Of a stretch of DNA of 64,000 nucleotides, positions 17,362 to 26,478 are shown piece after piece. Source of the stretch: Vicinamibacterales bacterium (lineage in GTDB: Bacteria; Acidobacteriota; Vicinamibacteria; Vicinamibacterales; UBA2999); NCBI GenBank assembly GCA_041659285.1, contig JBAZYO010000002.1, positions 455,633-519,632 on the forward strand, read 5' to 3'. The notes below the pieces were generated by a model. That model did not search any database, was not told the origin of the DNA, and worked only from the letters and a program-made list of their open reading frames with translations. The translations under genes and the position numbers were made by a program. How positions within the stretch are numbered: position 1 is the first letter of the stretch; the number at the start of each line of letters is the position of its first letter.

Positions 17362-17367
17362 AGTCTA
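17362..17367 (-). promoter_or_regulatory. -10 box TAGACT for the DUF1028/TPR gene
   Basis: TAGACT on the minus strand ends 9 nt before the ATG at 17352; leader of at most a few nucleotides. Confidence 0.45.
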
Positions 17368-17394
17368 GCGAACAATTGAGGCGCCGCGGGAGGC

Positions 17395-17604
17395 CTACTG
17401 ATCGCCGAGCAGCCGCTTCAACTTGGCCACGTCGCCGATGATCTCGACGGCGCCGCAGTCGCGGCACATCAAAGCCTTGGTCATCACGTCGCCGGTCTGC
17501 ATGGTCAGAAATTTCGAGTCACTGGGACGGAACGTCAGGCGCACCGGCGAATACACTGCGCCGCCCGCGATAAATTCACCGCCGCATCGAGCACAGTTGG
17601 CCAT
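17395..17604 (-). CDS. Small zinc-ribbon-like protein
   Basis: 69 residues. Two CxxC pairs (CARC at 4-7, CRDC at about 47-50) suggest one bound zinc. No signal peptide. The ATG at 17604 is preceded by CACAAT at 5 nt. No partner or function can be assigned; the neighbours are the DUF1028 gene downstream and the ABC permease upstream on the same strand. Confidence 0.65.
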   Translation of the reverse strand: MANCARCGGEFIAGGAVYSPVRLTFRPSDSKFLTMQTGDVMTKALMCRDCGAVEIIGDVAKLKRLLGDQ

Positions 17605-17693
17605 GGCCTATTGTGCCTCAGCAACCACCGAGTCGCTTGGAGTTGCGCCAGACTGTGCAGTTGTGTCCGCCGGCGCGCGGGCACCGCGGTCCT

Positions 17694-19406
17694 TCACGCC
17701 GGCGTTCGGTCCATCGCTTCGAGCGCGCGGACGCCGGTGCGCATGCCGAGCAGCCACGTCGCCAGGCTGAGGATCCCCGCCGACGCGAAGCAAAGGTAGA
17801 ACAGCACCTGCTGCGTGTCGGTGAGCGGCCGCTGGCGGACCTGGCTGAACAGGTAGACGCTCGACGGCCACCCGAGCAGCCCGATCATCACGATGATGAA
17901 CAACACCGCCACGATCATGAAGGCGACGCCGCCGTAGGAGCCGGCCACCTGGCTGGGGTTGTCGGCGGCAAAGCGCGGGTAGCGGGCGCCGAGCCCGGTG
18001 GCGAGGCCCACCAGCGCGAACGCCATGAACACGATCGCCACCGCCGACAGCCGCTTCAGGAATGGGTCCACGCCCAGCAGCTCGTTGCCGGTAACGATGA
18101 GAACCTCGGTCAGCAACAGCACCGGCACCAGGCCGGTCCAGAACTTCGACCACAGGAAGTCGCGCAGCGAAATCGGCGCCGAGCGGATGATCCAGAACGC
18201 CGAGCCTTCGGCCGACACCGCCGGAAACACGAACCGCACGGCCACCGTTGACATCACGAACGACGCCATGGCCAGGTTGAGGAACGCATAGAGGTTCTTG
18301 ACCACGCCGCTCATGTACGGCAGGCGATCGAGGTCGAGCACCTTGAAGTTGTAGAGATAGACGAGCATCAGGGCGACCAGCAGCAGCAATTGCGACCACT
18401 GGCTCACGTCCCGCAAGAACACCTTCAGGTCTTTCACCAGCAGGTGGCGCCGCACCGGCGACAGCGGCAGCAGCCCGGCCAGCCGATCGACGACCCGCCA
18501 CTGCGCGAACCGCGCCTTGCGCGCCTCCTGCGACTTGCTGAACCCGGCGAAGTGCCAGCGCTCGAACGCCGCGCCCACCAGCACCACCACCGCCGCCGCG
18601 GTCGTCCACAACGCGGCAATGTGCAACCAGTCGCGGCCGCCATGCACGCCGGCAAACAGCGCCTCCCCGGCCCAGAACGACGGCAGCAGCGGCGTGATCG
18701 GCGACTGGAGCGTGGCGAAGAACGCGGTCACTTCCGGCATCGACTCGACGCGCAGCAGGCGTTCCGGCTGGAGGAAGCGGAGCAGCAGCACGATGCTGGT
18801 CGCGAACACCAGGCCCATGAACATCAGGATGTCGCGCGCGCGCTGGGCCTGAAACACGTTGACGAGCAGGAGCGTGACCGCGGCGCCGACGCCGACCGGA
18901 ATCACGACGAACGGCACCACGGTCAGGATGGCGATGGGGATGAACGACAGCGGCGCGCACTTGGCGGCGCCGATGCCGGCCAGCACGGGCACCAGGAAGA
19001 CCACCACCATCCAGCCCGACTGCCCCAGCGTCCGCGCGAATCGCGCCAGGAACAGCCGCCGCGGCGCCACCGGCGCCGCGAGGATCAGCCGCAGGTCCTC
19101 CGACAGGAAGAAGGTGGACAGCGAGGTCACCACCGCGCTGAACGCGAGGAACGACAGGAAGGTGAGAAACAGCCACGACAGGCCGATGCGAATCAGGTAG
19201 TCGCCCAGTTCGGTGTAGTCCGCGGCCTGCCAGGTGACCCAGAACGAGCCGGTGAACAGCGCGCCGATCACGGCCACGGCGATGCCGCCGAACATCAGGC
19301 CGCGCAGCAGGTCGCCCTTCTCGCGCCGCCGCGCGCGATTGCGCGACGCCCACCATGTGGGCAGCAGCAAGTACGGAAACGGCCGGACTTCCGATGCGGT
19401 CTTCAC
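17694..19406 (-). CDS. ABC-2-type transporter permease
   Basis: 570 residues with a GTG start. About ten to twelve hydrophobic segments are seen, with a long soluble stretch near residues 290-330 (FSKSQEARKARFAQWRVVDRL). The layout fits large exporter permeases that pair with the ATPase encoded just upstream (86-nt gap). Substrate is unknown. The operon order is transglutaminase-like protein, ATPase, permease. Confidence 0.8.
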   Translation of the reverse strand: MKTASEVRPFPYLLLPTWWASRNRARRREKGDLLRGLMFGGIAVAVIGALFTGSFWVTWQAADYTELGDYLIRIGLSWLFLTFLSFLAFSAVVTSLSTFFLSEDLRLILAAPVAPRRLFLARFARTLGQSGWMVVVFLVPVLAGIGAAKCAPLSFIPIAILTVVPFVVIPVGVGAAVTLLLVNVFQAQRARDILMFMGLVFATSIVLLLRFLQPERLLRVESMPEVTAFFATLQSPITPLLPSFWAGEALFAGVHGGRDWLHIAALWTTAAAVVVLVGAAFERWHFAGFSKSQEARKARFAQWRVVDRLAGLLPLSPVRRHLLVKDLKVFLRDVSQWSQLLLLVALMLVYLYNFKVLDLDRLPYMSGVVKNLYAFLNLAMASFVMSTVAVRFVFPAVSAEGSAFWIIRSAPISLRDFLWSKFWTGLVPVLLLTEVLIVTGNELLGVDPFLKRLSAVAIVFMAFALVGLATGLGARYPRFAADNPSQVAGSYGGVAFMIVAVLFIIVMIGLLGWPSSVYLFSQVRQRPLTDTQQVLFYLCFASAGILSLATWLLGMRTGVRALEAMDRTPA

Positions 19407-19492
19407 CGAAATGGCCCAACCAGCGATGACCTGCGCGCGTGGCAGACCGCGACAACGGAGCGGACAAGAGGTGCTTCGAGCGTGATCGCCAT

Positions 19493-20245
19493 TTAGACGA
19501 TGTCGTCAATCTCCTGAAGCCCACCGCCACCGGTGAGTTTCAGGAACACGGGCGTCAGTTCCTCGTCGCGCGTCCCGGCCATGGCCCGCACGTCCGCCAC
19601 CGTGCCGTGGGCGATGATCTGGCCCTTCAGGATGATGCTGATCAGGTCGCACATCTCCTGCGCCACTTCGAGCGTGTGCGTGCTCATCAGGATGGCGACG
19701 CCGCGCGACGCCATGCGGCGGAAGATGTCCTTGATCAGCCGCGCGCCCCGCGGGTCGAGGCCGACCATCGGCTCGTCCACCAGCACGGCCTTCGGCCGAT
19801 GCAGGAACGCGGCGCTCATCACCAGCCGCTGCTTCATGCCGTGCGAGAAGCTTTCGACCAGCTCGTGCTGCCAGCGGCCCAGCTCGAAGATCTCCAGCAT
19901 CTCGGTGATGCGCGTCTCGGTGTCGCTGCCGTCCATCCCGTAGAGACCGCCGTGAAAGCGCAGGAACTCCCCGGCGGTGAGCTTGTCGTAGATGAACGGA
20001 CGGTCGGGAATGAACCCCAACGACGCCTTCGCCGCCTCGGGCTCCCGCGCCAGGTCGTGGCCATTGACGAGAATGCGCCCGGCGTCCGGCTTGAGCAGGC
20101 CCGCGATCATCCGAATGCTGGTGGTCTTGCCGGCGCCGTTCGGGCCGAGGAAGCCGTGAATCTGCCCCGGCTCGACGGTGATCGAGACGCCGTCAACGGC
20201 GGTGAACTTCCCGAAACGCTTGACCAGATTCTCGACGGCGATCAT
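19493..20245 (-). CDS. ABC transporter ATP-binding protein
   Basis: 250 residues with the full set of ATPase motifs: Walker A GPNGAGKTT (about 34-42), Q-loop region LGFIPDRPFIYDKLT, a signature-like SHGMKQRLVMSAAFLHRP, Walker B AVLVDEP and switch His in STHTLEVA. It is of the exporter (CcmA/NatA) type and should energise the adjacent permease. The start overlaps the transglutaminase-like stop (ATGA). Confidence 0.92.
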   Translation of the reverse strand: MIAVENLVKRFGKFTAVDGVSITVEPGQIHGFLGPNGAGKTTSIRMIAGLLKPDAGRILVNGHDLAREPEAAKASLGFIPDRPFIYDKLTAGEFLRFHGGLYGMDGSDTETRITEMLEIFELGRWQHELVESFSHGMKQRLVMSAAFLHRPKAVLVDEPMVGLDPRGARLIKDIFRRMASRGVAILMSTHTLEVAQEMCDLISIILKGQIIAHGTVADVRAMAGTRDEELTPVFLKLTGGGGLQEIDDIV

Positions 20246-21873
20246 TTACCACCTGCGCAGCGCGTGAACCAGCATCCGCGGTCTTGCCGCTGGGGAATGG
20301 GAAGGGCCAGCGCACTCACGTCCGCGTCTTTCCGGCCGACGAGAATCGGCGTCGAGCCGGGGACGACGTCCACCTGCAGCACCGCCATCCTGACGCGGCC
20401 AATCAGCGGCAGGATCGCCGTCTGCTTGTCCAACCCGCCCCGCGCCAGCCGGACGTGGGTGGCGTCGGCGGGAAACTGGTTGAAGGTCGGGTCCACCGGC
20501 AGCCACAGTCCGCGGCCGTTGCCCTCGTCGATGTAGACCTCGGGCCAGGCATGGTAGTAGAACGCACCGCGCACGTAGACCAGGCCGACGTTGATCCGCG
20601 ACGGGATGCCCAGCGATCGCGCCAGCGCCACGAACAACACCGTGTGCTCGTTGCAGTCACCGACCTTGGTCCGCAACACTTCCGTCGCCGACGGCAGGCT
20701 CACGGTGGGCTTCTTCTCCACCAGCTGGTTGACCTCGCGGGTCAGCCGCTCGGCCCGCGCCCGCACGCCGGTGAGGCCCTTCACCATGCGCTCGGCCTCC
20801 GCCCGAATCTCGGGCGCGTCGCTTTCGATGAACGCCTCGGGCTTCAGGTAGCGCTCGAGGTCGGGGTCGGCCGGGCCCGGCTCGAGGCCGCGCGCATCGA
20901 CCATCTCGATGACGTTGCCGTCAACCGACTGCCCCACCCCCTGCAGATCGCCGCCCGTCAGGTCGGCGCCGTCCACGCGCATCCGCAGCCGCAGCACGTC
21001 CCGCGGCTCGTCGATGCGCATCCGGCGCGGAATGGTCGGGACGACGGCGGAGGCGCCGAGCATGTCTTCCTGCATGGTCTTCGAGACCGCGAGCGCGGTG
21101 GCCTGCTCCTGCGACTCGCGGACCGAGATCAGCCCCATCGGGCTTTCCTCGCGCACGATCTCGCCGGTGTCGGTGATCCACGCCGTGGTGGTGAGGCCGG
21201 AGAACGTCATGTCCACGCGGAACGCGGGGATGGGACGCCCGCCGCCGGTCACCACCTCGCGGTTGCCGATGGCCAGCTGCACCGGCGCGTTCTTCATGGT
21301 CGCCGGGTCGAACACCATCCACTCGCGGCGCGTCCCGGCCGCCAGGCCTTCACTCGCCAGGCGGCGGCCGAGGCTCAGCATCAGCGCCGGCGCCTCCTCG
21401 AGGTCGCGTGTTTCCGTCCGCGTGCCACTCGCCGAGATGATGTCGAGCGTCAGGCGGAGGCCGTCAAGCCGCCCGCGGACCGTGAGCGGCCCGGTCCCCG
21501 GGTCGAGGGAGAACTCGAAGGTCTTGAGGGCGAACGACCGATCGACGTGCGCCGTGGTCTTCAGGACCGCGGCCGTGGTCGCGCCGAGGAGGGCGAACTG
21601 CAGGCGTCCATCCTCCAGCAGGTCAAACCCGTCATCGGTCCGCTCGACCTGGCTCACAGTGAAGCCGATCTTCTCGCCGCGATAGTAGACGCCGCGCCAC
21701 TGCGCGGTGGTGCCGTAGCGCGCCAGGTCGGTGGCCAGGTTCATGGGTGACGCCTGGAGGTACGACCGATTGATCATCACGCCCATGGTCACGACCCAGG
21801 CCAGCAGGACCAGGACCGACAGCGGGCGAGTCACGGATCGCGGGAGTGGACGAAGGACACGAACGCGCGGCAC
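20242..21873 (-). CDS. Membrane-anchored transglutaminase-like protease domain protein
   Basis: 543 residues. One N-terminal membrane helix (SVLVLLAWVVTMGVMI) anchors a periplasmic region. The transglutaminase-like core has the triad Cys407 (VGDCNEH), His441 (YYHAWPE) and Asp461 (PVDPTFN). The first 300 residues are beta-rich. Start: the GTG at 21873 lies 7 nt after a perfect TATAAT, so an upstream extension would be untranscribed. It is coupled to an ABC exporter, suggesting a role in processing or handling the exported material (inference). Confidence 0.8.
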   Translation of the reverse strand: MPRVRVLRPLPRSVTRPLSVLVLLAWVVTMGVMINRSYLQASPMNLATDLARYGTTAQWRGVYYRGEKIGFTVSQVERTDDGFDLLEDGRLQFALLGATTAAVLKTTAHVDRSFALKTFEFSLDPGTGPLTVRGRLDGLRLTLDIISASGTRTETRDLEEAPALMLSLGRRLASEGLAAGTRREWMVFDPATMKNAPVQLAIGNREVVTGGGRPIPAFRVDMTFSGLTTTAWITDTGEIVREESPMGLISVRESQEQATALAVSKTMQEDMLGASAVVPTIPRRMRIDEPRDVLRLRMRVDGADLTGGDLQGVGQSVDGNVIEMVDARGLEPGPADPDLERYLKPEAFIESDAPEIRAEAERMVKGLTGVRARAERLTREVNQLVEKKPTVSLPSATEVLRTKVGDCNEHTVLFVALARSLGIPSRINVGLVYVRGAFYYHAWPEVYIDEGNGRGLWLPVDPTFNQFPADATHVRLARGGLDKQTAILPLIGRVRMAVLQVDVVPGSTPILVGRKDADVSALALPIPQRQDRGCWFTRCAGGK

Positions 21874-21880
21874 CGCCTCG

Positions 21881-21886
21881 ATTATA
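21881..21886 (-). promoter_or_regulatory. Consensus -10 TATAAT for the transglutaminase/ABC operon (leaderless)
   Basis: Perfect TATAAT on the minus strand, then 7 nt, then the GTG at 21873. This fixes the start and implies a leaderless transcript. Confidence 0.6.
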
Positions 21887-21895
21887 GGCGGACAC

Positions 21896-21949
21896 CCCGA
21901 ACGCGCCCGCCAGACCCGCGTTCGGGTCGGCCGTACGTCGGAATTCCGA
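21896..21949. repeat. Inverted repeats in a divergent promoter region
   Basis: CCCGAACGCG (21896-21905) and CGCGTTCGGG (21917-21926) form 10-bp arms around 11 nt. TCGGAATTCCGA (21938-21949) is a 12-bp perfect palindrome. They lie between the transglutaminase operon and the subtilase and may be regulator sites. Confidence 0.45.
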
Positions 21950-22064
21950 TGCCTGTAGTCGGTGGGCCGACACCTTTGGCCGTTGCCCCGACAGGACGCT
22001 GGCCGGAATGCCGTCACTTCGCGCGGGTTCCGTCCGGGGAACGACCCTTGCTGATGGCCGCCTC

Positions 22065-23900
22065 ATGAAGACCATCGTCATCGCCAGCTTGGCCGTTCTC
22101 AGTCTGTGCGTCGCCCCGCCGGCCGTCACCGCCGGTCCACGCGCCGAGGGGCGGGTGACCATGGATGCCAAGGTCAGTGCGGCGCATGATGCCGGTTTGC
22201 CGTCACGGGTGCTCATCAGATACCGGACGGGAACAGGCGCCCGGCTTCGGGAGCGGATGCGCACGCGCGGGATCCGGGTGGATCGCGACCACCGCGGCGC
22301 CGGCGCGCTGTCGGTGGCGCTCGGCGCCGGCGAGCTGCGCCGCTGGGCGCAGGATCCCGACGTGGCCGGCATTTCGACCGACGCCCGCGTCACCGCGCAC
22401 GACGAGCCAACCTCCGCGTGGAGCACGCTCACGTCGCTGGTGTCCACGGACGCCCAGCATCTCCGCCGGACGTTGGGACTGCCGGCCCACGCACAGGGCG
22501 GCCAGGGTGTCGGCATTGCGGTCATCGACTCGGGCATCGCACCGATGCCCGACCTGTGGGGCCGAATCGCGGCGTTCTATGACTTCACCGCCGGCGGCGC
22601 TGCCGCCTCCCCGTCCGACGCCTATGGCCACGGCACACACGTCGCCGGCCTGATTGCCGGCTCCGGCGCCCTGTCGCTCGGGGCCTACCCGGGCATTGCC
22701 CCGGGTGCCCGGCTCATCGGCCTGAAGGTGCTCGACGCCAACGGCAGGGGCTACGCCAGCGACGTGCTCAACGCGATCGAGTTTGCGATCGAGCACCGGT
22801 CCGCGCTCGGGATCGACGTCATCAACCTGTCGCTCGGCCATCCAGTGCTCGAACCGCCCGCCACCGATCCCCTGGTGCTGGCGGTCGAGCGGGCGACCGC
22901 GGCCGGCATCGTGGTGGTGACATCCGCCGGCAACTTCGGCCAGCGCCCCGGTGATGGCACCGCCGGCTACGGCGGCATCACCTCACCGGGTAACGCGCCA
23001 TCCGCGATCACGGTCGGCGCCTTGCGCACGAACGGCACCGCGGACCGCGCCGACGACACGGTGGCCCCGTACAGCTCCCGCGGCCCGACCTGGTACGAGG
23101 CCCGCATCAAGCCCGACATCCTCGCGCCAGGCCACGCCGTGATTGCGATCACCAATCCGTTCTCGACGCTGTACCGTTCAGCGCCCGCCTCCCGCGCGAA
23201 AGGCTCGTACCTGGCGCTGAGCGGCACGAGCATGGCGACCGCGGTCACGAGCGGCGTGGTCGCGCTCATGGTCGAAGCCAACCGCCGTGACAGCGGCGCC
23301 GGGGTGCCGCTCGCGCCGAACACCGTGAAGATGCTGCTCCAATACACCGCGCTCGCCGTGGGCGGCGACGAGTCCCCGGTTCCGCCGCAGTTCGAGCAGG
23401 GTGCCGGCGGACTCAACGCCGCGGGGGCCATCGAGCTGGCACGCGCGATCGACCCCGCTTCGCCGGTGGGCAGCCACTGGCTCCAGTGGGGCGTGGTCCC
23501 GGCCACGAAGATCGCGGGCGGCTGGCGTCCGTGGGGCCAGCGCATCATCTGGGGCGATCGCATGGTGTGGGGCGGGTCGATCGCGCGGCACGAGCCGGCC
23601 TGGACGTCCGCGGTGGTCTGGGGCGATGCCGTCACGTGGGGACCCGACGTCTGGGTCGACCCAACGAGCACGGTCCTCGACACGTTCGCGTCGTGGAGCA
23701 CGCAAGTCGTCTGGGGCGACGACCTGGTCGCCACCAGCGACGGTGAGCACATCGTCTGGGGCAGTCTCTTCGACGATGCCCACATCGTGTGGGGCGATTC
23801 CTTCGAGGACGCCCATATCGTGTGGGGCGATTCCTTCGACACCGAACACATCGTGTGGGGCAACTCGGTGGGCGCCGCCGCTCCGGCGAGGAAGAAGTAG
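22065..23900 (+). CDS. Secreted subtilisin-family serine protease (S8) with C-terminal VWGD-like repeats
   Basis: 611 residues. Signal peptide to about residue 23. Residues 24-130 are a propeptide-like region. The S8 domain has the triad Asp155 (VIDSG), His189 (GHGTHVAG) and Ser389 (SGTSMAT), with oxyanion Asn in SAGNFG. Beyond about residue 480 the protein is made of Trp-rich repeats (IIWGD, MVWGG, VVWGD), ending in regular 11-residue units beginning HIVWG. Such tails suggest surface or matrix association, but the role is unproven. The ATG at 22065 gives a clean signal peptide. The kinase gene follows 2 nt downstream. Confidence 0.9.
   Translation: MKTIVIASLAVLSLCVAPPAVTAGPRAEGRVTMDAKVSAAHDAGLPSRVLIRYRTGTGARLRERMRTRGIRVDRDHRGAGALSVALGAGELRRWAQDPDVAGISTDARVTAHDEPTSAWSTLTSLVSTDAQHLRRTLGLPAHAQGGQGVGIAVIDSGIAPMPDLWGRIAAFYDFTAGGAAASPSDAYGHGTHVAGLIAGSGALSLGAYPGIAPGARLIGLKVLDANGRGYASDVLNAIEFAIEHRSALGIDVINLSLGHPVLEPPATDPLVLAVERATAAGIVVVTSAGNFGQRPGDGTAGYGGITSPGNAPSAITVGALRTNGTADRADDTVAPYSSRGPTWYEARIKPDILAPGHAVIAITNPFSTLYRSAPASRAKGSYLALSGTSMATAVTSGVVALMVEANRRDSGAGVPLAPNTVKMLLQYTALAVGGDESPVPPQFEQGAGGLNAAGAIELARAIDPASPVGSHWLQWGVVPATKIAGGWRPWGQRIIWGDRMVWGGSIARHEPAWTSAVVWGDAVTWGPDVWVDPTSTVLDTFASWSTQVVWGDDLVATSDGEHIVWGSLFDDAHIVWGDSFEDAHIVWGDSFDTEHIVWGNSVGAAAPARKK
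23748..23864 (+). repeat. 33-bp tandem repeats inside the subtilase gene
   Basis: Three consecutive 33-bp units starting CACATCGTSTGGGGC (the third as CATATCG...) plus a partial fourth, encoding HIVWG-type 11-mers. DNA identity is high, so the array could expand or contract by recombination. Confidence 0.8.
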
Positions 23901-23902
23901 TC

Positions 23903-26302
23903 ATGGCATCGCTGGCCTTGGCCTATTCACATCGCCCCAACAGGGCGCCGGTCGCGTCCGGCGATCGGGCGTTGCTGACCAGGACCTATCTCGCCGGCAT
24001 CATCGTGGCCGGCACCACGCTGATGGTGACCCGCTGGCCGCAGGAGTATCCACATCCCGGGCTGGCCGCCATCCTGCTGACGGCAAGCCTGCTGTTGTCG
24101 CTCCTGAAGGTGCGGTTGCCGCTCAACAGCGGCCAGGCCACCATCTCGATGGCCTACACCGTGGACTTCGCCGCCCTCCTGCTGTGCGGCCCGGACGTCG
24201 CCATGCTGATCGCGACCTTTGGCGTGCTCGTGCAATGCGCGGTTCGCGTCAAGATCACGCAGCCGCCGATTCGCCTCGTGTTCAGCGTGGCCGCCGTGGT
24301 CATCTCGGTGCAGGCCTCGGGGGCCATCTGGTCGTTCCTGGGCGGCGATGTCGGCCATCTCGGCCTGGCCTCCACCATGGCCCCGATGTCGGCGGCCGCC
24401 ACCGTCTACTTCGCGATCAACTCGGCGCTGGTCGCCGTCGCCATCGCGCTGACGAGCGGGGCCTCGCCGGCCCGGACCTGGCATCGTGAATTCATGTGGA
24501 GCGCACCCAGTTATTTCCTGTCGGCCACGGTCGGCACGATGGTGGCGATCTTCCTGTCGCAGGGCACCTACGGCCTGCTGCTGCTCACCGCGTTGCCGCT
24601 GTTTCTCTCGCACCGGGCCTACCAGTCGTCGATGGAGCGCATCGACGCGGAGCGGCAGCACGCGCGGCAGCTGGCGGTGATGGTCGAGACGACCCAGGGC
24701 GCGCTGTCGCGCGCCACCGAATCCGAAGCCGCGCTGGTGGCCGAGAAAGAGCGCCTGGCGCTCGAACGCACGCGGCTCGCCATCACGCTGAAGACCATCA
24801 CCGAGGGCGTCGTCACGGTGGACGCCGCCGGCCTTGTCCTGCTGATGAACGAGAGTGCCGCCGCGTTGGCCGGCCTGCCGGTCACCGCCGTCTCGGAGCG
24901 CGCGGTGACGGACCTCTTCATGGCGATCGGCATCGCCGCGGCCGACTACCAGCAGGCGATGCGAAGCGTGCTCGAATCCGGCGAGCCGGCGTGCGTGCGA
25001 TGCCCCCTGGCCTCGCCGATCGGCCGCGTCCTCGACGTCACCGGCACGCCGATGCGCGACGGGGAAAACCGGCTGGCCGGTGCGGTGTGGGTGTTTCGCG
25101 ACGTGACGGACGCGGCGCGCGTCGAACTTGAGCGGTCGAAGACGGCACGGCTCGAGTCGCTCGGCATTCTGGCCGGCGGCCTCGCCCACGACTTCAACAA
25201 CATCCTGATGGGCGTGGTGGGCAACCTGTCGCTGGCGCAGTCGCTGGCCGGGCCGGCCGACCGGCCGCTCGCGCAGCGGTTGCGCGACGCCGAGGCGGCA
25301 TGCGTGCGGGCAAGGGGTGTGACCGGGCAGCTGCTGACCTTCGCCAAGGGCGGCGCGCCGGTGAAGACCGCGGCGTCGATTCGCGAGCTGGTGGTCGAGT
25401 GCGCGCGGTTCGCGCTCAGCGGCTCCCAGGTCGCGGGCCGGTTCGCCTTCGATCCGGACCTCTGGACCGCGGAAGTGGATTCCGTGCAGATCAGCCAGGT
25501 TGTCCAGAACCTGGTGCTCAACGCCGTGCAGGCCATGCCGCATGGCGGCACGGTGGACGTGGCGATGCGGAACGTGAACCTCGACGCCTGCACCAGCGGA
25601 TCGCTCGCCGACCTGCCGGCCGGCAACTACGTGCGCGTGTCGGTGCTGGACCAGGGCGAGGGCATCGCGCCCGATCACCTCGCGCACATCTTCGAGCCGT
25701 ACTTCACGACCAAGGAGAAGGGCTCCGGGCTGGGCCTCGCGATCTCGGCCTCGATCGTCCGTGCCCACGGCGGCACGATCGTGGTCGGGCCGGCGCCCGT
25801 GTCCCAGGGCACCTGCTTCGACGTCTATCTGCCGGCCTCCCCCGGTCACGCCGCGGCCGGGGTGCCGAAACGGACTGAACTCCGAATGGGCCAGACCGGC
25901 CGCGTGTTGCTGATGGACGACGACCCGATGGTGGCCGACGTGGCCCAGGAGATGCTGGCGACGCTCGGCTACACGGCGGAGACGACTGCCTGCGGGCAAT
26001 CGGCCCTCAATCGGCTGCGCGCCGCGGAGCGAGACGGCGAACCGTTCGACCTGGTGATCCTGGACTTGACCGTTCCGGGCGGCATGGGTGGGCGGGAAAC
26101 GGTGCCGCACCTCCGGCGGATTCGGCCGGACCTGCCGGTGCTGGTGATGAGCGGGTATGCCGACAACACGGTGCTGGCCGACCACGCCAGGCACGGCTTC
26201 GACGGCGTGCTGCCCAAGCCGTTCGCGATTCCAGACCTGCGCTCGGCGATCGAGGAAGTCAACGCCCGCCGCGCCGCGCGGCCGCAGACGAATCGCGCGT
26301 AG
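23903..26302 (+). CDS. Hybrid sensor histidine kinase with membrane sensor, PAS and receiver domains
   Basis: 799 residues. About 1-240 hold seven or so membrane helices (MASE-like sensor), then a coiled coil (about 245-295), a PAS domain (about 300-405), HisKA with His429 in GGLAHDFNN, HATPase with NLVLNAVQAM, DQGEGI and GSGLGLAI, and a C-terminal receiver domain with phospho-acceptor Asp721 (ILDLTVP) and Lys in LPKPF. No output domain, so a phosphorelay to another protein is expected. It starts 2 nt after the subtilase stop, so the two are co-transcribed. Confidence 0.92.
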   Translation: MASLALAYSHRPNRAPVASGDRALLTRTYLAGIIVAGTTLMVTRWPQEYPHPGLAAILLTASLLLSLLKVRLPLNSGQATISMAYTVDFAALLLCGPDVAMLIATFGVLVQCAVRVKITQPPIRLVFSVAAVVISVQASGAIWSFLGGDVGHLGLASTMAPMSAAATVYFAINSALVAVAIALTSGASPARTWHREFMWSAPSYFLSATVGTMVAIFLSQGTYGLLLLTALPLFLSHRAYQSSMERIDAERQHARQLAVMVETTQGALSRATESEAALVAEKERLALERTRLAITLKTITEGVVTVDAAGLVLLMNESAAALAGLPVTAVSERAVTDLFMAIGIAAADYQQAMRSVLESGEPACVRCPLASPIGRVLDVTGTPMRDGENRLAGAVWVFRDVTDAARVELERSKTARLESLGILAGGLAHDFNNILMGVVGNLSLAQSLAGPADRPLAQRLRDAEAACVRARGVTGQLLTFAKGGAPVKTAASIRELVVECARFALSGSQVAGRFAFDPDLWTAEVDSVQISQVVQNLVLNAVQAMPHGGTVDVAMRNVNLDACTSGSLADLPAGNYVRVSVLDQGEGIAPDHLAHIFEPYFTTKEKGSGLGLAISASIVRAHGGTIVVGPAPVSQGTCFDVYLPASPGHAAAGVPKRTELRMGQTGRVLLMDDDPMVADVAQEMLATLGYTAETTACGQSALNRLRAAERDGEPFDLVILDLTVPGGMGGRETVPHLRRIRPDLPVLVMSGYADNTVLADHARHGFDGVLPKPFAIPDLRSAIEEVNARRAARPQTNRA

Positions 26303-26478
26303 GAGGCCGCTGACCAGGACGGCCGCAGATTAGACGATGGAGGCATGACCGCATCCCCGGATGACACCTCGGCGCTCTGGGGCGTCTTGATCGTGCCGAA
26401 GCACAGGCTCGAGAACCGCCGCTATCCAGACCGGCGCCGACGAGCTCGCCTCGCGACAGCGCGTTGCCTGCCATCCCT

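Noticed and set aside
23748..23864. Possible CRISPR array in the subtilase gene
   Set aside because: The 33-bp units are contiguous and encode in-frame protein repeats.
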